A stretch of 64,000 nucleotides of DNA from Chrysomallon squamiferum (Eukaryota; Mollusca; Gastropoda; Neomphalida; Peltospiridae), in NCBI GenBank assembly GCA_012295275.1, contig CM022678.1:17664278-17728277 (forward strand). The letters run 5' to 3'. The translations under genes were made by a program, and so were the position numbers. Of this stretch, positions 37,596-45,984 are shown in pieces (the first letter of the stretch is position 1; each line of letters starts with the position of its first letter). The notes beneath the pieces are model-generated. The model did no database searches. It had not been told where the DNA came from and worked only from the letters and a program-made list of their open reading frames with translations.

Positions 37596-39465
37596 TATTG
37601 TCCAATATTTTCTAAAAATACTTGTTACAAAATAAAAAATACACACACACATAGAATAAAAGACAGCACAAACACATACACACATTTAAAACATATACAA
37701 TACAACACAAACACACTTTAAGCATATACAACAAACAACAGATGTGAGTTGTCTAATATCTTAGCTCTTGTCATTATTCAAAAGGTATTTAACCCACTGT
37801 AAAGATCTAACTTTGATAAACTACCTTGTTGAAACAGAGTAACAGAGCCCAGTAATGTATATCACTTTGTGTGAATTTGAGTACATGTGTTTGTCTTTTA
37901 TCTGCCTCTAATCAAGATTCAGGTCCATTAAACACACACACAGATTAATCACAGATATGTCAGACTGTTACAGGTGTTCATGTCTGGATTGTTACACTTG
38001 CTAAAGTGACCACCTGTGTTTAGGGACCTCTTTTTGGTCATGCTGATCTATTCTAAACAACCATCTGTCAATAAAGACCACATTCGTAATGCTCCAGATA
38101 TTCTAATAAACTTGCCCATATTAAACCATTACCTGTTCTGAGAGGACACTTTTTTTTTAAATGAAAAGATGTCTGTCTAAAAGAGACCTTGCTGCTAGGT
38201 GAAATCTGTAATGATGGAGGTATTTATTTATTTATTTATTTATTTATTTACTTATTTATTTGTTTGTTTGTTTGTTTGTTTATTTATTTATTGAGGCAAT
38301 ATATTTAAAAAGTTATTCTACTGACCTACTGCATTATTTCACATACCTTCCTTTATATTTTATTTATAGTTAATTATTTTGTTGGTGTTGTTGTTGTTAT
38401 TATTATTGTTATTTTTAATGTTCAGAAATGGCTATATTTTATATTACTGCTTTTCAGACATCATCTAAAAAGCCAGTAAGTATGGGAGGACACATGACAT
38501 CCCTGTCATTTTTACCTTTTGTTGTTGTCAGAACATTTCCTTTTGGTGTCTCAGTTTTAACCTTGCTTGAGTTTCATACATTTCATACATTGTCTGAATG
38601 TTACCCTGATTATATGAACTGTACCCTAATAGGATAAAAAAAATAGCATTTTTCTTTCAATTTACCCTGATAGTATGTATTTCTCATTTCTGTTTGAATT
38701 GTTGACCTTGGCTGTTATATTCCGAAGCATGAATTTTCCTGTGCTTTGAATTTTGAGTCTGTCTGCATATGTTGTTTGAATTTGTCTGTATTGTCTGATC
38801 CAGTTAATGTCAGATCCTGCATGGTGACCTTTACCAATTTAATGTCAGATCCTGTACTGTGAGCTAAACCTAGTTAATGTCAGATCTTGCATGTAACCTC
38901 TACAATATTAATGTCAGATCCTATAATGTGACCTAAACCTTGTTAATGTTATTCTGCATGTGACCTCTAGAATATTAATGTTAGATCCAGTCCTATGACC
39001 TAAATCCTTTTAATGTCAGATCCTGCATGCAAGCTCTACAATGTTAATATGGTATCCTGTACTGTGACCTTGACCCTGTTATCCTTTATGGTGACCCCTG
39101 CCAATTTAATGTTCAGTCCTGTAATTTTACTTCTCTGTGTTATTGTCAGATCCTACTAAATTTATATCAGATTTGTACAAGTTAGCATTAAGTCCTTGAC
39201 ATTGACCTCCGTATTAGTGTCAGATCAGTGTCATGACCTATGCATGTAATAGCTTTCTGAAACTTTGACCTAGAGCAGAAATAATGTCATGTTAATGTCA
39301 GTGCAGTATAATTATGTGAACTCTGTGAAAATAGATCAGATCTGCTTAAATTAAAAACATTGTAGCCAACATGTAAAATCTTTTATTTTATTTCTATTTT
39401 TATTCTTCTTTTTATTTACTTTTCTTATTAATTTGTCTTATTCTTCTTCTTTTTTTAATCATTTC

Positions 39466-39498
<33 letters not shown>

Positions 39499-40042
39499 GT
39501 GTTATTTTTGTTTATTATATTTATTTGTTTGTTTATTATAGTACTTTATTTATTTATTTATTTATTTATTTGTTTGTTTTTTTTATTTTTATTTTTATTT
39601 TTGGCGTACTGAAATCTCCTGCCTACTGAATCTTTCAGAGAAACTACTTTTAGTTTGTCCTCTAGGGTTTCAGGTAAGACACAGTTTTAAAACACAAACA
39701 TTCTGTTGTCAAGGTAACACCAGTTTCTTACAGATCAACATTGAGACATTTTTAAATTAGCTGCTAATTAAATCTGACTGGATTGTTAATTTTCAGACAT
39801 CATCAAAAACTGCTGTAAGTACACCTGTATGTGTGTCTGTCAGCACACATTTTGTTTTCACTGGTCTCGTAGTTGTCAGTGTTTTTTGTTTCTTTGTTAG
39901 ATTATGTCTCATGATCTGTATGCATGTTAAACATCGCTTGTTGGTCTGTAGGGAATAGAGAGCAGGTTTAGTCAACATTTTTTTTACTTTGTTGTTTTTA
40001 TAATGTTTGAAAATTTTGATAAAAACTTAATCAGTGTAGTGT

Positions 40043-40089
<47 letters not shown>

Positions 40090-40219
40090 CTGCAAGTATG
40101 CATGAGTACATACATCCATACAAGCATGTGTTACAGTAATATTTAAAAAATTTAAAATTTATTTTTAATTTTAATTTTTTTTTTTTTTCATTTTTGTCTT
40201 ATTCTCCACATTGCTGATC

Positions 40220-40269
<50 letters not shown>

Positions 40270-41132
40270 TTTTTTATTATTATTTTTTTTTTATGGTTTT
40301 TTTAATCACAAAATTCTTAGCTATTTTTCACAAGCTTTCAGTAGATTTCTTACAAACCTCATTAATTAACCTTTACCTGTAGCTGCATGTAACCCTTCAG
40401 TGTACATTGTTGTAGTTGTGATAGTTTTTATCTTTGACCAGTTTCCATGAAAAGCACTAAAAGTCACAGGAACTGGGTGAAACATTTTCTAATATTTTAG
40501 AAATCGAGGCAATTTTTTTTTTTTTTTTTTAATTTTTTTAATTATTATATTTTGCTTTGGTAATTTGTATGTGGTTTTTATTTTTAGCTTTGACAATACT
40601 TATTTTTACAGACAGTTTTCTTGTTGAAAGTGAATTCAGTTTTTAAATAAATAATTTAATAAAGAAAATATGAAGAAAACGTAAGAATAAAAGTCTGTTG
40701 GTGTATATGAAATAGATATTACTTTATGAAAATTATGACATTTAAAATTGTATAAATATCAGTGTTAATGTTTATAAATTTTCTGTTGACATATTAAAAT
40801 TCAAATCATATAATATTTACTTTAATGCTGTTATCAGAATGAAGTCTGTTTTTTGTTCATTGTCTAGTGTTTTGTTATATTTCACATTTATTAATCCTAT
40901 TTATAAAAATAAATCTTTTAACTTTTTTTTTTTTTGCTTATGTTATTTTAAGTTTTCAGTTTCTGATTACAATTAAAAAAAATAGAACAATAGCTTTTAG
41001 AACAAATTTAACACAGATTGAGAACTTCTTATACAAAAGTCACAAATAAAAAAAAAAAAAAAAAACTCTGAAATTGTAAATTCTTTTCAGTAGCCTCAAC
41101 ATTGATAGTTAACCTTTCTGTGTTCAGAACAC

Positions 41133-41189
<57 letters not shown>

Positions 41190-41498
41190 TGCCTTTTTTT
41201 TCCATTCAATCAAGAAATTATTAAAAATGATTTATAAATTACTGAGAGAAAATAAAGATAAAGAAATAAAGAAATAATTAATCAATACTAATAGTCGACT
41301 CATTTACATGAGTTACTGAATATTTCTGATTAATAATAATAATTATTATTATTAGTAGTAGTAGTAGTAGAAGTAGTAGTAGTAGTAGCAGTAGTAGTAG
41401 TAGGAGTAGTAGTAGTAGTAGTAGAGTAAGAAGTAGTAGTAGTAGTAATAGTAGAAATAGTAGCAGTAGCAGTAGTAGTAGCAGTAGTAGTAGAAGGA

Positions 41499-41534
<36 letters not shown>

Positions 41535-41555
41535 AAAAGTAGTAGTAGTAGTAGT

Positions 41556-41594
<39 letters not shown>

Positions 41595-41922
41595 AAGTAG
41601 TAGAGAAGTAGTAGTAAGAGTAGATGTAGAAGTAGTAGCAGTAGTAGTAGTAGTAGTAGTATTTATAACAAATAGTCGACGCCTGTTTATGTTTTTGAAT
41701 TTCTCTCTCTCTAGGGAAGGCGCTAGGAACACTCTGTCGCCCATAGATGGACAGTCCCCTTCAAGAAGCAAGCGAACAAAATCAGACAGCATGATCAAAA
41801 CTCCCACCGCACAGAACATCACATCACTAGCGAAATTCTGTCACAACTGTGGCACCAGATACTATGTTGCCACAGCCAAGTTTTGTTGTGAATGTGGGAT
41901 TGGTCGAATAGGGATTTCCTGA
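17891..41922 (+). CDS. ZC2HC1A: Zinc finger C2HC domain-containing protein 1 (ZC2HC1A/B type), with microexons
   Basis: Exons: 17891-17906, 23840-23895, 24521-24637, 26862-26876, 29768-29906, 30715-30863, 31479-31496, 32564-32671, 33746-about 33934, 35390-35413, 36639-36656, 38458-38475, 39797-39814, 39952-39965, 41715-41922. Two C2HC fingers are plain: CKICGRKF...DKHVKAC across exons 2-3 and CPYCSRRF...ERHIPFC in exon 6. Between them lie KSNWRAKHEDFI and a P8-like run; the C terminus KFCHNCGTRY...KFCCECG is the family's paired CxxC module. All joins are GT-AG; phases work throughout if exon 9 leaves in phase 0. Exon 9's end is uncertain: donors at 33909 (phase 2, joins straight to the last exon) and 33934 (phase 0, joins the microexons) are both weak, and without a donor it ends at TGA 33961. 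Intron 1 is 5.9 kb. The function of the family is poorly known; it is a likely metal-binding cytosolic or ciliary protein. Confidence 0.88.
20440..21150 (+). repeat. About 100-125 bp diverged tandem repeat in ZC2HC1 intron 1
   Basis: Six or seven units share TTAATTAAACTG, TAACATTATTGTAAAGAAA and CTTTGAAGTTCTTT-like blocks, interspersed with TACATATATG. The units at about 20750 and 20850 are the most alike (GCACTACTTAATTAAA). Confidence 0.65.
22193..22462 (-). CDS. Possible Ly6/uPAR-like cysteine-rich exon nested in ZC2HC1 intron 1
   Basis: An 89-codon minus-strand frame ends with TIKCYTCSHPTNHDHC, then YECTC and QCDCN before a stop at 22193. KCYTC followed by a dense run of Cys resembles the start of three-finger (LU/Ly6) domains. 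Possible acceptors are ataattcag before the PVYSFSKET-like part or cattttccaag just before ETIKCY. No signal peptide or GPI tail is seen. It could be one exon of a nested gene or a relic. Confidence 0.33.
   Translation of the reverse strand: MCPRRNSLSHQVRKKVIKLNETIYWKPSCAGKHLINNSASVVYSFSKETIKCYTCSHPTNHDHCRKKYECTCNQSAQCDCNLVWPNMNG
23660..23818 (+). repeat. Poly-T tract before ZC2HC1 exon 2
   Basis: About 150 nt of almost pure T with scattered A, next to the exon 2 acceptor (ttatttcag at 23839). It may be an inverted poly-A tail of a retrosequence, or an expanded pyrimidine tract. Confidence 0.7.
24050..24515 (+). repeat. (TTA/TTG)n array before ZC2HC1 exon 3
   Basis: Interrupted trinucleotide tract, mostly TTA with TTG and TCA units, ending directly at the exon 3 acceptor gattatttag. 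Open frames through it are translations of the repeat. Confidence 0.8.
24638..25500 (+). repeat. TGAGTTT-type minisatellite after ZC2HC1 exon 3
   Basis: Diverged units of about 30 nt share TGAGTTTCAGTGAGTTAAGA and TTGAGTATATATGAG. The array starts inside the donor region itself (gtgtgtatgagtta). Confidence 0.65.
25715..26670 (+). repeat. Array of TTACAGGTAAAA units in ZC2HC1 intron 3
   Basis: Five close units of about 34 nt (25717-25870) and five or six scattered ones (to 26660) contain ACAG directly followed by GTAAA, GTACA, GTTAA or GTGAA. Confidence 0.65.
26862..26876 (+). CDS. ZC2HC1A: 15-nt microexon (NDKKD) of ZC2HC1
   Basis: Bounded by tttcatttcag and gtgagt, phase 0 on both sides. 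Adds Asn-Asp-Lys-Lys-Asp in the linker between the first zinc finger region (ending AQKK) and VVSAPKSNW. Confidence 0.5.
28300..28900 (+). repeat. GTAGATAGTTCTTAGGAGGAG minisatellite in ZC2HC1 intron 4
   Basis: A dozen diverged units of about 40 nt; two neighbours (28705-28790 and 28797-28880) are nearly identical over about 80 nt. Confidence 0.65.
29150..29465 (+). repeat. ACAGGTAAAA array in ZC2HC1 intron 4
   Basis: Eight or more units of 30-50 nt with ACAGGTAAAA, ACAGGTGAGA, ACAGGTGAAA and ATGAAA spacers, about 300 bp upstream of exon 5. Confidence 0.65.
30100..30705 (+). repeat. (ATT/ATC)n then TACTGATGTTGT repeat before ZC2HC1 exon 6
   Basis: Trinucleotide ATT/ATC/GTA runs to about 30540, then at least ten 12-15 nt units of TTACTGATGTTG leading directly into the acceptor ttactgacag at 30714. 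Confidence 0.75.
31479..31496 (+). CDS. ZC2HC1A: 18-nt microexon (SDSKDG) of ZC2HC1
   Basis: Bounded by gataatgtttag and gtaagt, phase 0 to phase 0. Inserts Ser-Asp-Ser-Lys-Asp-Gly between QIRTQ and YQAPRPRV, which other family members join directly, so it is likely an alternatively used cassette. Confidence 0.5.
33150..33745 (+). repeat. Pyrimidine-rich tandem repeats ending in ZC2HC1 exon 9's acceptor
   Basis: Two copies of TTTGCTCTCCACATTCTG (33180-33225) and three copies of a 53-nt unit with TTTTACTCTCCTACTTACGT (33560-33700), followed by a related last unit that carries the real acceptor (gttgtgctccag). Confidence 0.75.
33746..33961 (+). CDS. ZC2HC1A: ZC2HC1 exon 9, internal or alternative terminal exon
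   Basis: Acceptor gttgtgctccag. Encodes ESRYSDFESGASYVSPVPP then a Ser/Gln-rich and a Lys-rich stretch, and stays open to a TGA at 33961. Candidate donors are ATGAG|GTTTGA (33909) and CCCAGA|GTTTTG (33934), both weak. If neither is used the exon ends the protein with KKFILN. The sequence after the stop (33950-34110) is a tandem decay of the exon's own tail. Confidence 0.6.
   Translation, partial: ESRYSDFESGASYVSPVPPADGQQLSSGKDSASSRIPKKEKGQNKLKKMSSFHMRFEPFREPRVLKKFILN
35124..35215. repeat. (TTA)n then (TTTA)n array
   Basis: About 65 nt of pure TTA followed by TTTA units, in a ZC2HC1 intron. Confidence 0.9.
35390..35413 (+). CDS. ZC2HC1A: 24-nt microexon (KSTKPTAA) of ZC2HC1
   Basis: Acceptor ttgcatttcag, donor gtaagt, phase 0 to 0. 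Encodes Lys-Ser-Thr-Lys-Pro-Thr-Ala-Ala, similar in composition to the TSSKKP microexons downstream. Confidence 0.55.
36639..36656 (+). CDS. ZC2HC1A: 18-nt microexon copy 1 (TSSKKP) of ZC2HC1
   Basis: Acceptor ttacatttcag, donor gtaagtatgg, phase 0 to 0. Differs from the copy at 38458 only at three third-codon positions. Confidence 0.6.
38458..38475 (+). CDS. ZC2HC1A: 18-nt microexon copy 2 (TSSKKP) of ZC2HC1
   Basis: Acceptor ctgcttttcag, donor gtaagtatgg, phase 0 to 0. Encodes exactly the same six residues as the copy at 36639 with three synonymous changes; the donor decamer is also shared. Confidence 0.6.
38790..39260 (+). repeat. 50-60 bp TTAATGTCAGATCCTG minisatellite between microexons 2 and 3
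   Basis: About eight units of TTAATGTCAGATCCTGxA with TGTGACCTxxACC. A 35-nt part (38925-38959) is identical to 35744-35778, in another microexon-flanking intron. Confidence 0.75.
39797..39814 (+). CDS. ZC2HC1A: 18-nt microexon copy 3 (TSSKTA) of ZC2HC1
   Basis: Acceptor taattttcag, donor gtaagtac, phase 0 to 0. First four residues are identical to copies 1 and 2; the last two read Thr-Ala as in the end of the 24-nt microexon. Confidence 0.58.
39952..39965 (+). CDS. ZC2HC1A: Probable 14-nt microexon (GIES + AG) resolving the phase to the last exon
   Basis: Acceptor ttggtctgtag, donor gtttag. The preceding microexons exit in phase 0, but the final exon opens only when two bases precede it. 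This 14-nt exon reads GGA-ATA-GAG-AGC-AG and converts phase 0 to phase 2, giving GIES-R-EGARNTL. Vertebrate relatives have a GIEG motif at the corresponding place. The donor is weak, so this is inferred from phase logic. Confidence 0.42.
41130..41188. repeat. (AAT)n array
   Basis: Nearly pure ATA/AAT trinucleotide tract in the last ZC2HC1 intron. Confidence 0.9.
41340..41660 (+). repeat. 320-bp (AGT)n array in the last ZC2HC1 intron
   Basis: Mostly AGT with AGA and AGC interruptions; ends about 50 nt before the final acceptor (ctctctctctag at 41714), filling the region upstream of it with AG dinucleotides. Confidence 0.88.
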
Positions 41923-41982
41923 AAATTGTTTTTTGTTATTATTATTATTATTATTATTGTTATTATTATTGTTATTATTATG

Positions 41983-42018
<36 letters not shown>

Positions 42019-43517
42019 AGCATTACAAGTATTGTTAGTTATTTTTATTTTACGTTTTCAAAATTATTATTATTATTATTACTATTATTAGTATTGTTCG
42101 TTATTATTATTATTATTATTTTATACGCGAAATATGTTTTAATTAATATAAATAGGTATAAATTTGTAATAGTTAATGTTAATAATTTGTTATTTCTTTT
42201 ATTTTATTTTTGTTGGTATTTTTTAAAAAATTTTGTTCTTTTGTTTGTTTGTTCGTTTTGTTGTTTTTGTGTTTTTAAATTATTTTTATATAATAAGAAT
42301 ATTATAAAATTTAATATATATTACTGTAAATTAGCAACAATTAATGTTTACAATTTTCATGTTAATTGTTTTGGTTTTATATATATATTTATTTATTTTT
42401 TTTTATTTTTTTTTTTTTTTATTTATCTTTTTAAAACAAACCAACAAAATATAAAAGTAAATATAAATTCAACATTTTGGGTTACTGTTAATGTACTAAA
42501 ACAAAAAGAAAATTTTCAAATTTCTTTTTATTTATTTATTTAGATATTAATATTATTCCTCTTCATAATTTATGTTAATCATTATTAATGTTAGAACCAT
42601 TTTTTTAAATAATATTAATGTGACTGATATAATAACTTCATTTCAGATAACCATTTATTTATTTACTTCTGTCTCCTCTTTTTTTTTTTTTATTTTATGT
42701 TTTAAATATTCTCGTTAAAATAAAAATTTCTTATACTCCACTTAACAGAAACCTTGAGCAAAAATATATTTTTTTTAATTTATTTATTTATTTATTTATT
42801 TATTTATTATATTTTTTCATTATTTTTATTATTTAGTTCAGTAATTTATCTTAGTAATTTTTCCCAAACAGTGATTCCCAGATAACCTTTCCAAAATAAT
42901 TTTCACCTGTATTAAATAATAATAATAATAATAATAATAAGTTTTTCAGTTGTTACTAAGTGTATGTCTGTCTTCACCATCAGAATCAGCAGTTAAACCA
43001 GGCAAACCATAAAAACTACTGAGAAGTCCTTTTTTTAATTATTATTATTATTATTTTTTTTTTTTTTGAGATTTTACAGTTACTGACATTAATCTTGGCA
43101 CATCCCGAAAACTGCAAAAGCTATGGAAACAGGGATATTATCAATATGGACCACATCACACGAAGATTAAGAATATTTAAATAATTTTCAGTACACACCA
43201 AAATTTGATTTAATTGCTGATTCTGTTTGTTTTATGAGTTTTGCAAGAAAAATGTTTCAAAATATGTGATCCGAAAAACAAACGAAATACAAGATCTGAA
43301 AATATTTGAATTATTTGCCCAGTCAGAGTTTTCTTTTTGCTGTTGATGTTTTTTCCTTGTATGCTGATGTTGAGGCTGCTGTTGGTGTTGTTGTAAAGAT
43401 GTGTGTGTACACAAATATATATGTAGAAACTGAGAGGTAGCATAAAGATAAGTGTTGTCAGAGTGTATGTGTGTATTGCTAATCAGAAAATTATTATACT
43501 TCGATATTATTTCCAAA

Positions 43518-43559
<42 letters not shown>

Positions 43560-43722
43560 CATTATTATTTTTATTATTATTATTACTATACATTTCAAAT
43601 AACAGATTATCTGTTTCCAGTTTTCAAAAGAATGATACAAAGAAAAGATAACTAAATTTTCATATCTGTATTTCTAATAATTTACTCATCTTTTTTCATA
43701 TTTTTTAAAACTGGTATTATTT

Positions 43723-43759
<37 letters not shown>

Positions 43760-44212
43760 CTAAATTATAATAGATTTTTAATACTTTTTCAAATCTGTTG
43801 ATAAGTCTAATTTTCATAAAATAATTCAGTATTTATCTTAACAGATATCTTTAAAAACTCTTATTTCTTTTTTATTTATTTATTAATTTATTTTATTTTA
43901 TTATTTTTTTATTATATATTTTTTACTTATTTATTTCATTTATTTATCTTTCTTTTTTTGTCCTATTTACATAGCAGTAGTTGTAATCATCGTCATAGAC
44001 GGAATAATTAAAATATTTTTTAAACTGTATTGTGAACACATATACTGTTTATTCAGCATAATGGTGTTAACTATGCATGTATCTGCAAAACCACCGAGAA
44101 TTTTTGAATTCATAAATATTTTTCTACACTAATTCTAGCTTAGATTTGCTTAGAAAAATTATTATTATTATTACAGTAATTATCTTTACTATCCGTTTTG
44201 TTTATTTTTCTT

Positions 44213-44359
44213 CAGGGGAGACCACTCCCTATAAATCGAATATTTAAAGTACATTCTGAAGTGCCCTGTGGGGTTAATGACCCTTGAAACAGGAGCCCCA
44301 CTCCTGCTGGGCCAGTCCTAAAAATAGCATTAGGATGTCATTTAGAGTGGTCTCCCCTG
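44213..44359. mobile_element. 147-bp MITE-like element with 15-bp terminal inverted repeats
   Basis: The left end CAGGGGAGACCACTC is perfectly inverted at the right end (GAGTGGTCTCCCCTG); adjacent bases TTC/GAA extend the pairing. The interior is GC-rich relative to its surroundings and contains smaller palindromes (CAGGAG/CTCCTG, CCTAA/TTAGG). No ORF. No clear target duplication, though TTATTACAGT occurs on both sides (near 44168 and 44364). Probably a non-autonomous DNA transposon; as transcribed in the ZC2HC1 3' UTR it would fold into a long hairpin. Confidence 0.6.
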
Positions 44360-45611
44360 GAAGTTATTACAGTGAAGATTAATATATAATCTTAGATTAG
44401 GGCAGTTTTTTTATTTTTATTTTTTTTTACTACCTGTTTTTTAGTCATATAAATTTTTTTTTTTTTTTTTTTTCCCCACATTGTTTTATAATTGAATAAT
44501 AATTATAATAATTTTTAATTAGTATGTGTTGTGTGTATACTTGTTTTAGGTGTTTATTACAAATTTCATCACATTCTTATATAATTAATGATATATTAAT
44601 TAGGTTGTTTCTTCATTGCGTAAAATATGTATCATATTAGATTAAGATTATTTAATCTTTTCTGTGATGTTTAAACTTTGTCTTATTTATTTATTTATTT
44701 ATTTATTTATTTGGTTAATAATTAAAACAAGTCTTGTAAACAGAGGCTAATTTACAGTATATTAAATTCTTATTTCTAGTTCTTTTTATTAATGTAAATA
44801 GTTTAATTATTTTTTCGATGTATTTTATAGTTGTAATCTCAATATTTATGGAGATTTTGGTTTGTTTTGTTATAATTTTATATAATTTTTAATTTTTGAC
44901 ATTATTATCAAAAATGATTATTTATTGCTATTGCTATTATTATCATTATTATTTTAAAAATAATAGCATTTTTTTTTTCTAATGGAGAAATCAATATAAT
45001 AATTATATATCATTAATGTAGTAATTCTGAGATTGCATGGATTATGTTTTATTCATTGTTTTTCTTAATAACTGGCACAGTATTTATATATACATACATA
45101 CATACATACATATATATATGTCTGTTAATTACATCTTAAAGTTCAATATATGAAATCCTTTTATCAATAAATAAATAAATCTAACAAAATATAAAGAGGA
45201 AATAAGTTTTTCTTAATGTATTAATATTTTTCAGATTGTTTATAACAAATGTTTATATAACTCAAAAATAAAAAGGGGGCCAAATTTTTCATTGTTAACA
45301 TGTCATAAAATTAATTTAAACTTCATTAATTCGTGGCAATGTTCAAAGCAACTTTTCATTTTTATAATCCCTTTTTACTGGGCATTTTTATTTTGAAAAA
45401 TCCAGTCATCAGCAACAATATTCATTTTTTTTTATATATTTCAGCTTTGCAAAATGTTTTTATCTGTACAGTATTTCAGTATCTGTCTCAGAATATTGCA
45501 ATTAGTGTATGTGTGTTCATTAAAATAGGTTTTACTTCTGTTACAAATATCTATCATAGGCATACTCCATCTTTCTGTTTGTCTGTTTCCTATTGCTGTT
45601 TCTTGCTCATC

Positions 45612-45648
<37 letters not shown>

Positions 45649-45978
45649 CCTCTCTCTCTCTCTCTCTCTCTCCTCCCTCCCTCTCTCTCTCCCTCCTATA
45701 TATTTATTTCTGTCAACTTCTTTGTCCTACTCAGTCAAAATAAAGGCAAAATTTCATTATCTTAAAGAAGCACATCGCAGACATTCAAACTGTTTACATT
45801 ACTCTGTAGTAGACATGGAAAACACATCGTTGTGTGTTTGTGTGTGTATCATTCTCCCTGCTTTCTCAGAATGTTAGTTTCGCATTGTAACTCCAGTATA
45901 TCCGTCCAGTGACGTTTCTTTTTGTAAAGTTGTGATAGCCATAAATTTATGTTGCCATAGTAACCTGTAGCCAGAACA

Positions 45979-45984
45979 AATAAA
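45979..45984 (+). terminator. ZC2HC1A: Candidate poly(A) signal of ZC2HC1
   Basis: Canonical AATAAA, with a GU/U-rich downstream element 20-50 nt later. It lies between two convergent genes and implies a 4.1-kb 3' UTR. Confidence 0.45.

Larger units (their letters stand above)
41923..45984 (+). other. ZC2HC1A: Probable 3' UTR of ZC2HC1
   Basis: No further coding exon seen. Contains (TTA)n (41936-42150), (TTA)n (43520-43590), many TTTA runs, a MITE-like hairpin (44213-44359) and a (TC)n tract (45617-45690). AATAAA at 45979-45984 followed by a T/G-rich element (TTTTTGTGTTGCTTG) is the best plus-strand poly(A) signal. Confidence 0.45.

Noticed and set aside
39640-39672. Segment between ctttcag and gtaagac as a further ZC2HC1 exon
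   Set aside because: Contains an in-frame TAG in the required phase 0.
35390-39814. Reading the ZC2HC1 microexons in phase 2 (His/Gln-rich peptide)
   Set aside because: Open and would join the last exon without an extra microexon, but differences between copies fall only on phase-0 third positions.
40611-40628. Another 18-nt segment between tatttttacag and gtgaat
   Set aside because: Encodes TVFLLK, unlike the Lys/Ser modules, and has a poor donor.
41352-41822. 156-codon minus-strand frame rich in Tyr, Thr and Leu
   Set aside because: Translation of the (AGT)n array plus the antisense of the last ZC2HC1 exon.
45600-45700. Ser/Leu-rich frame
   Set aside because: Translation of the (TC)n microsatellite.
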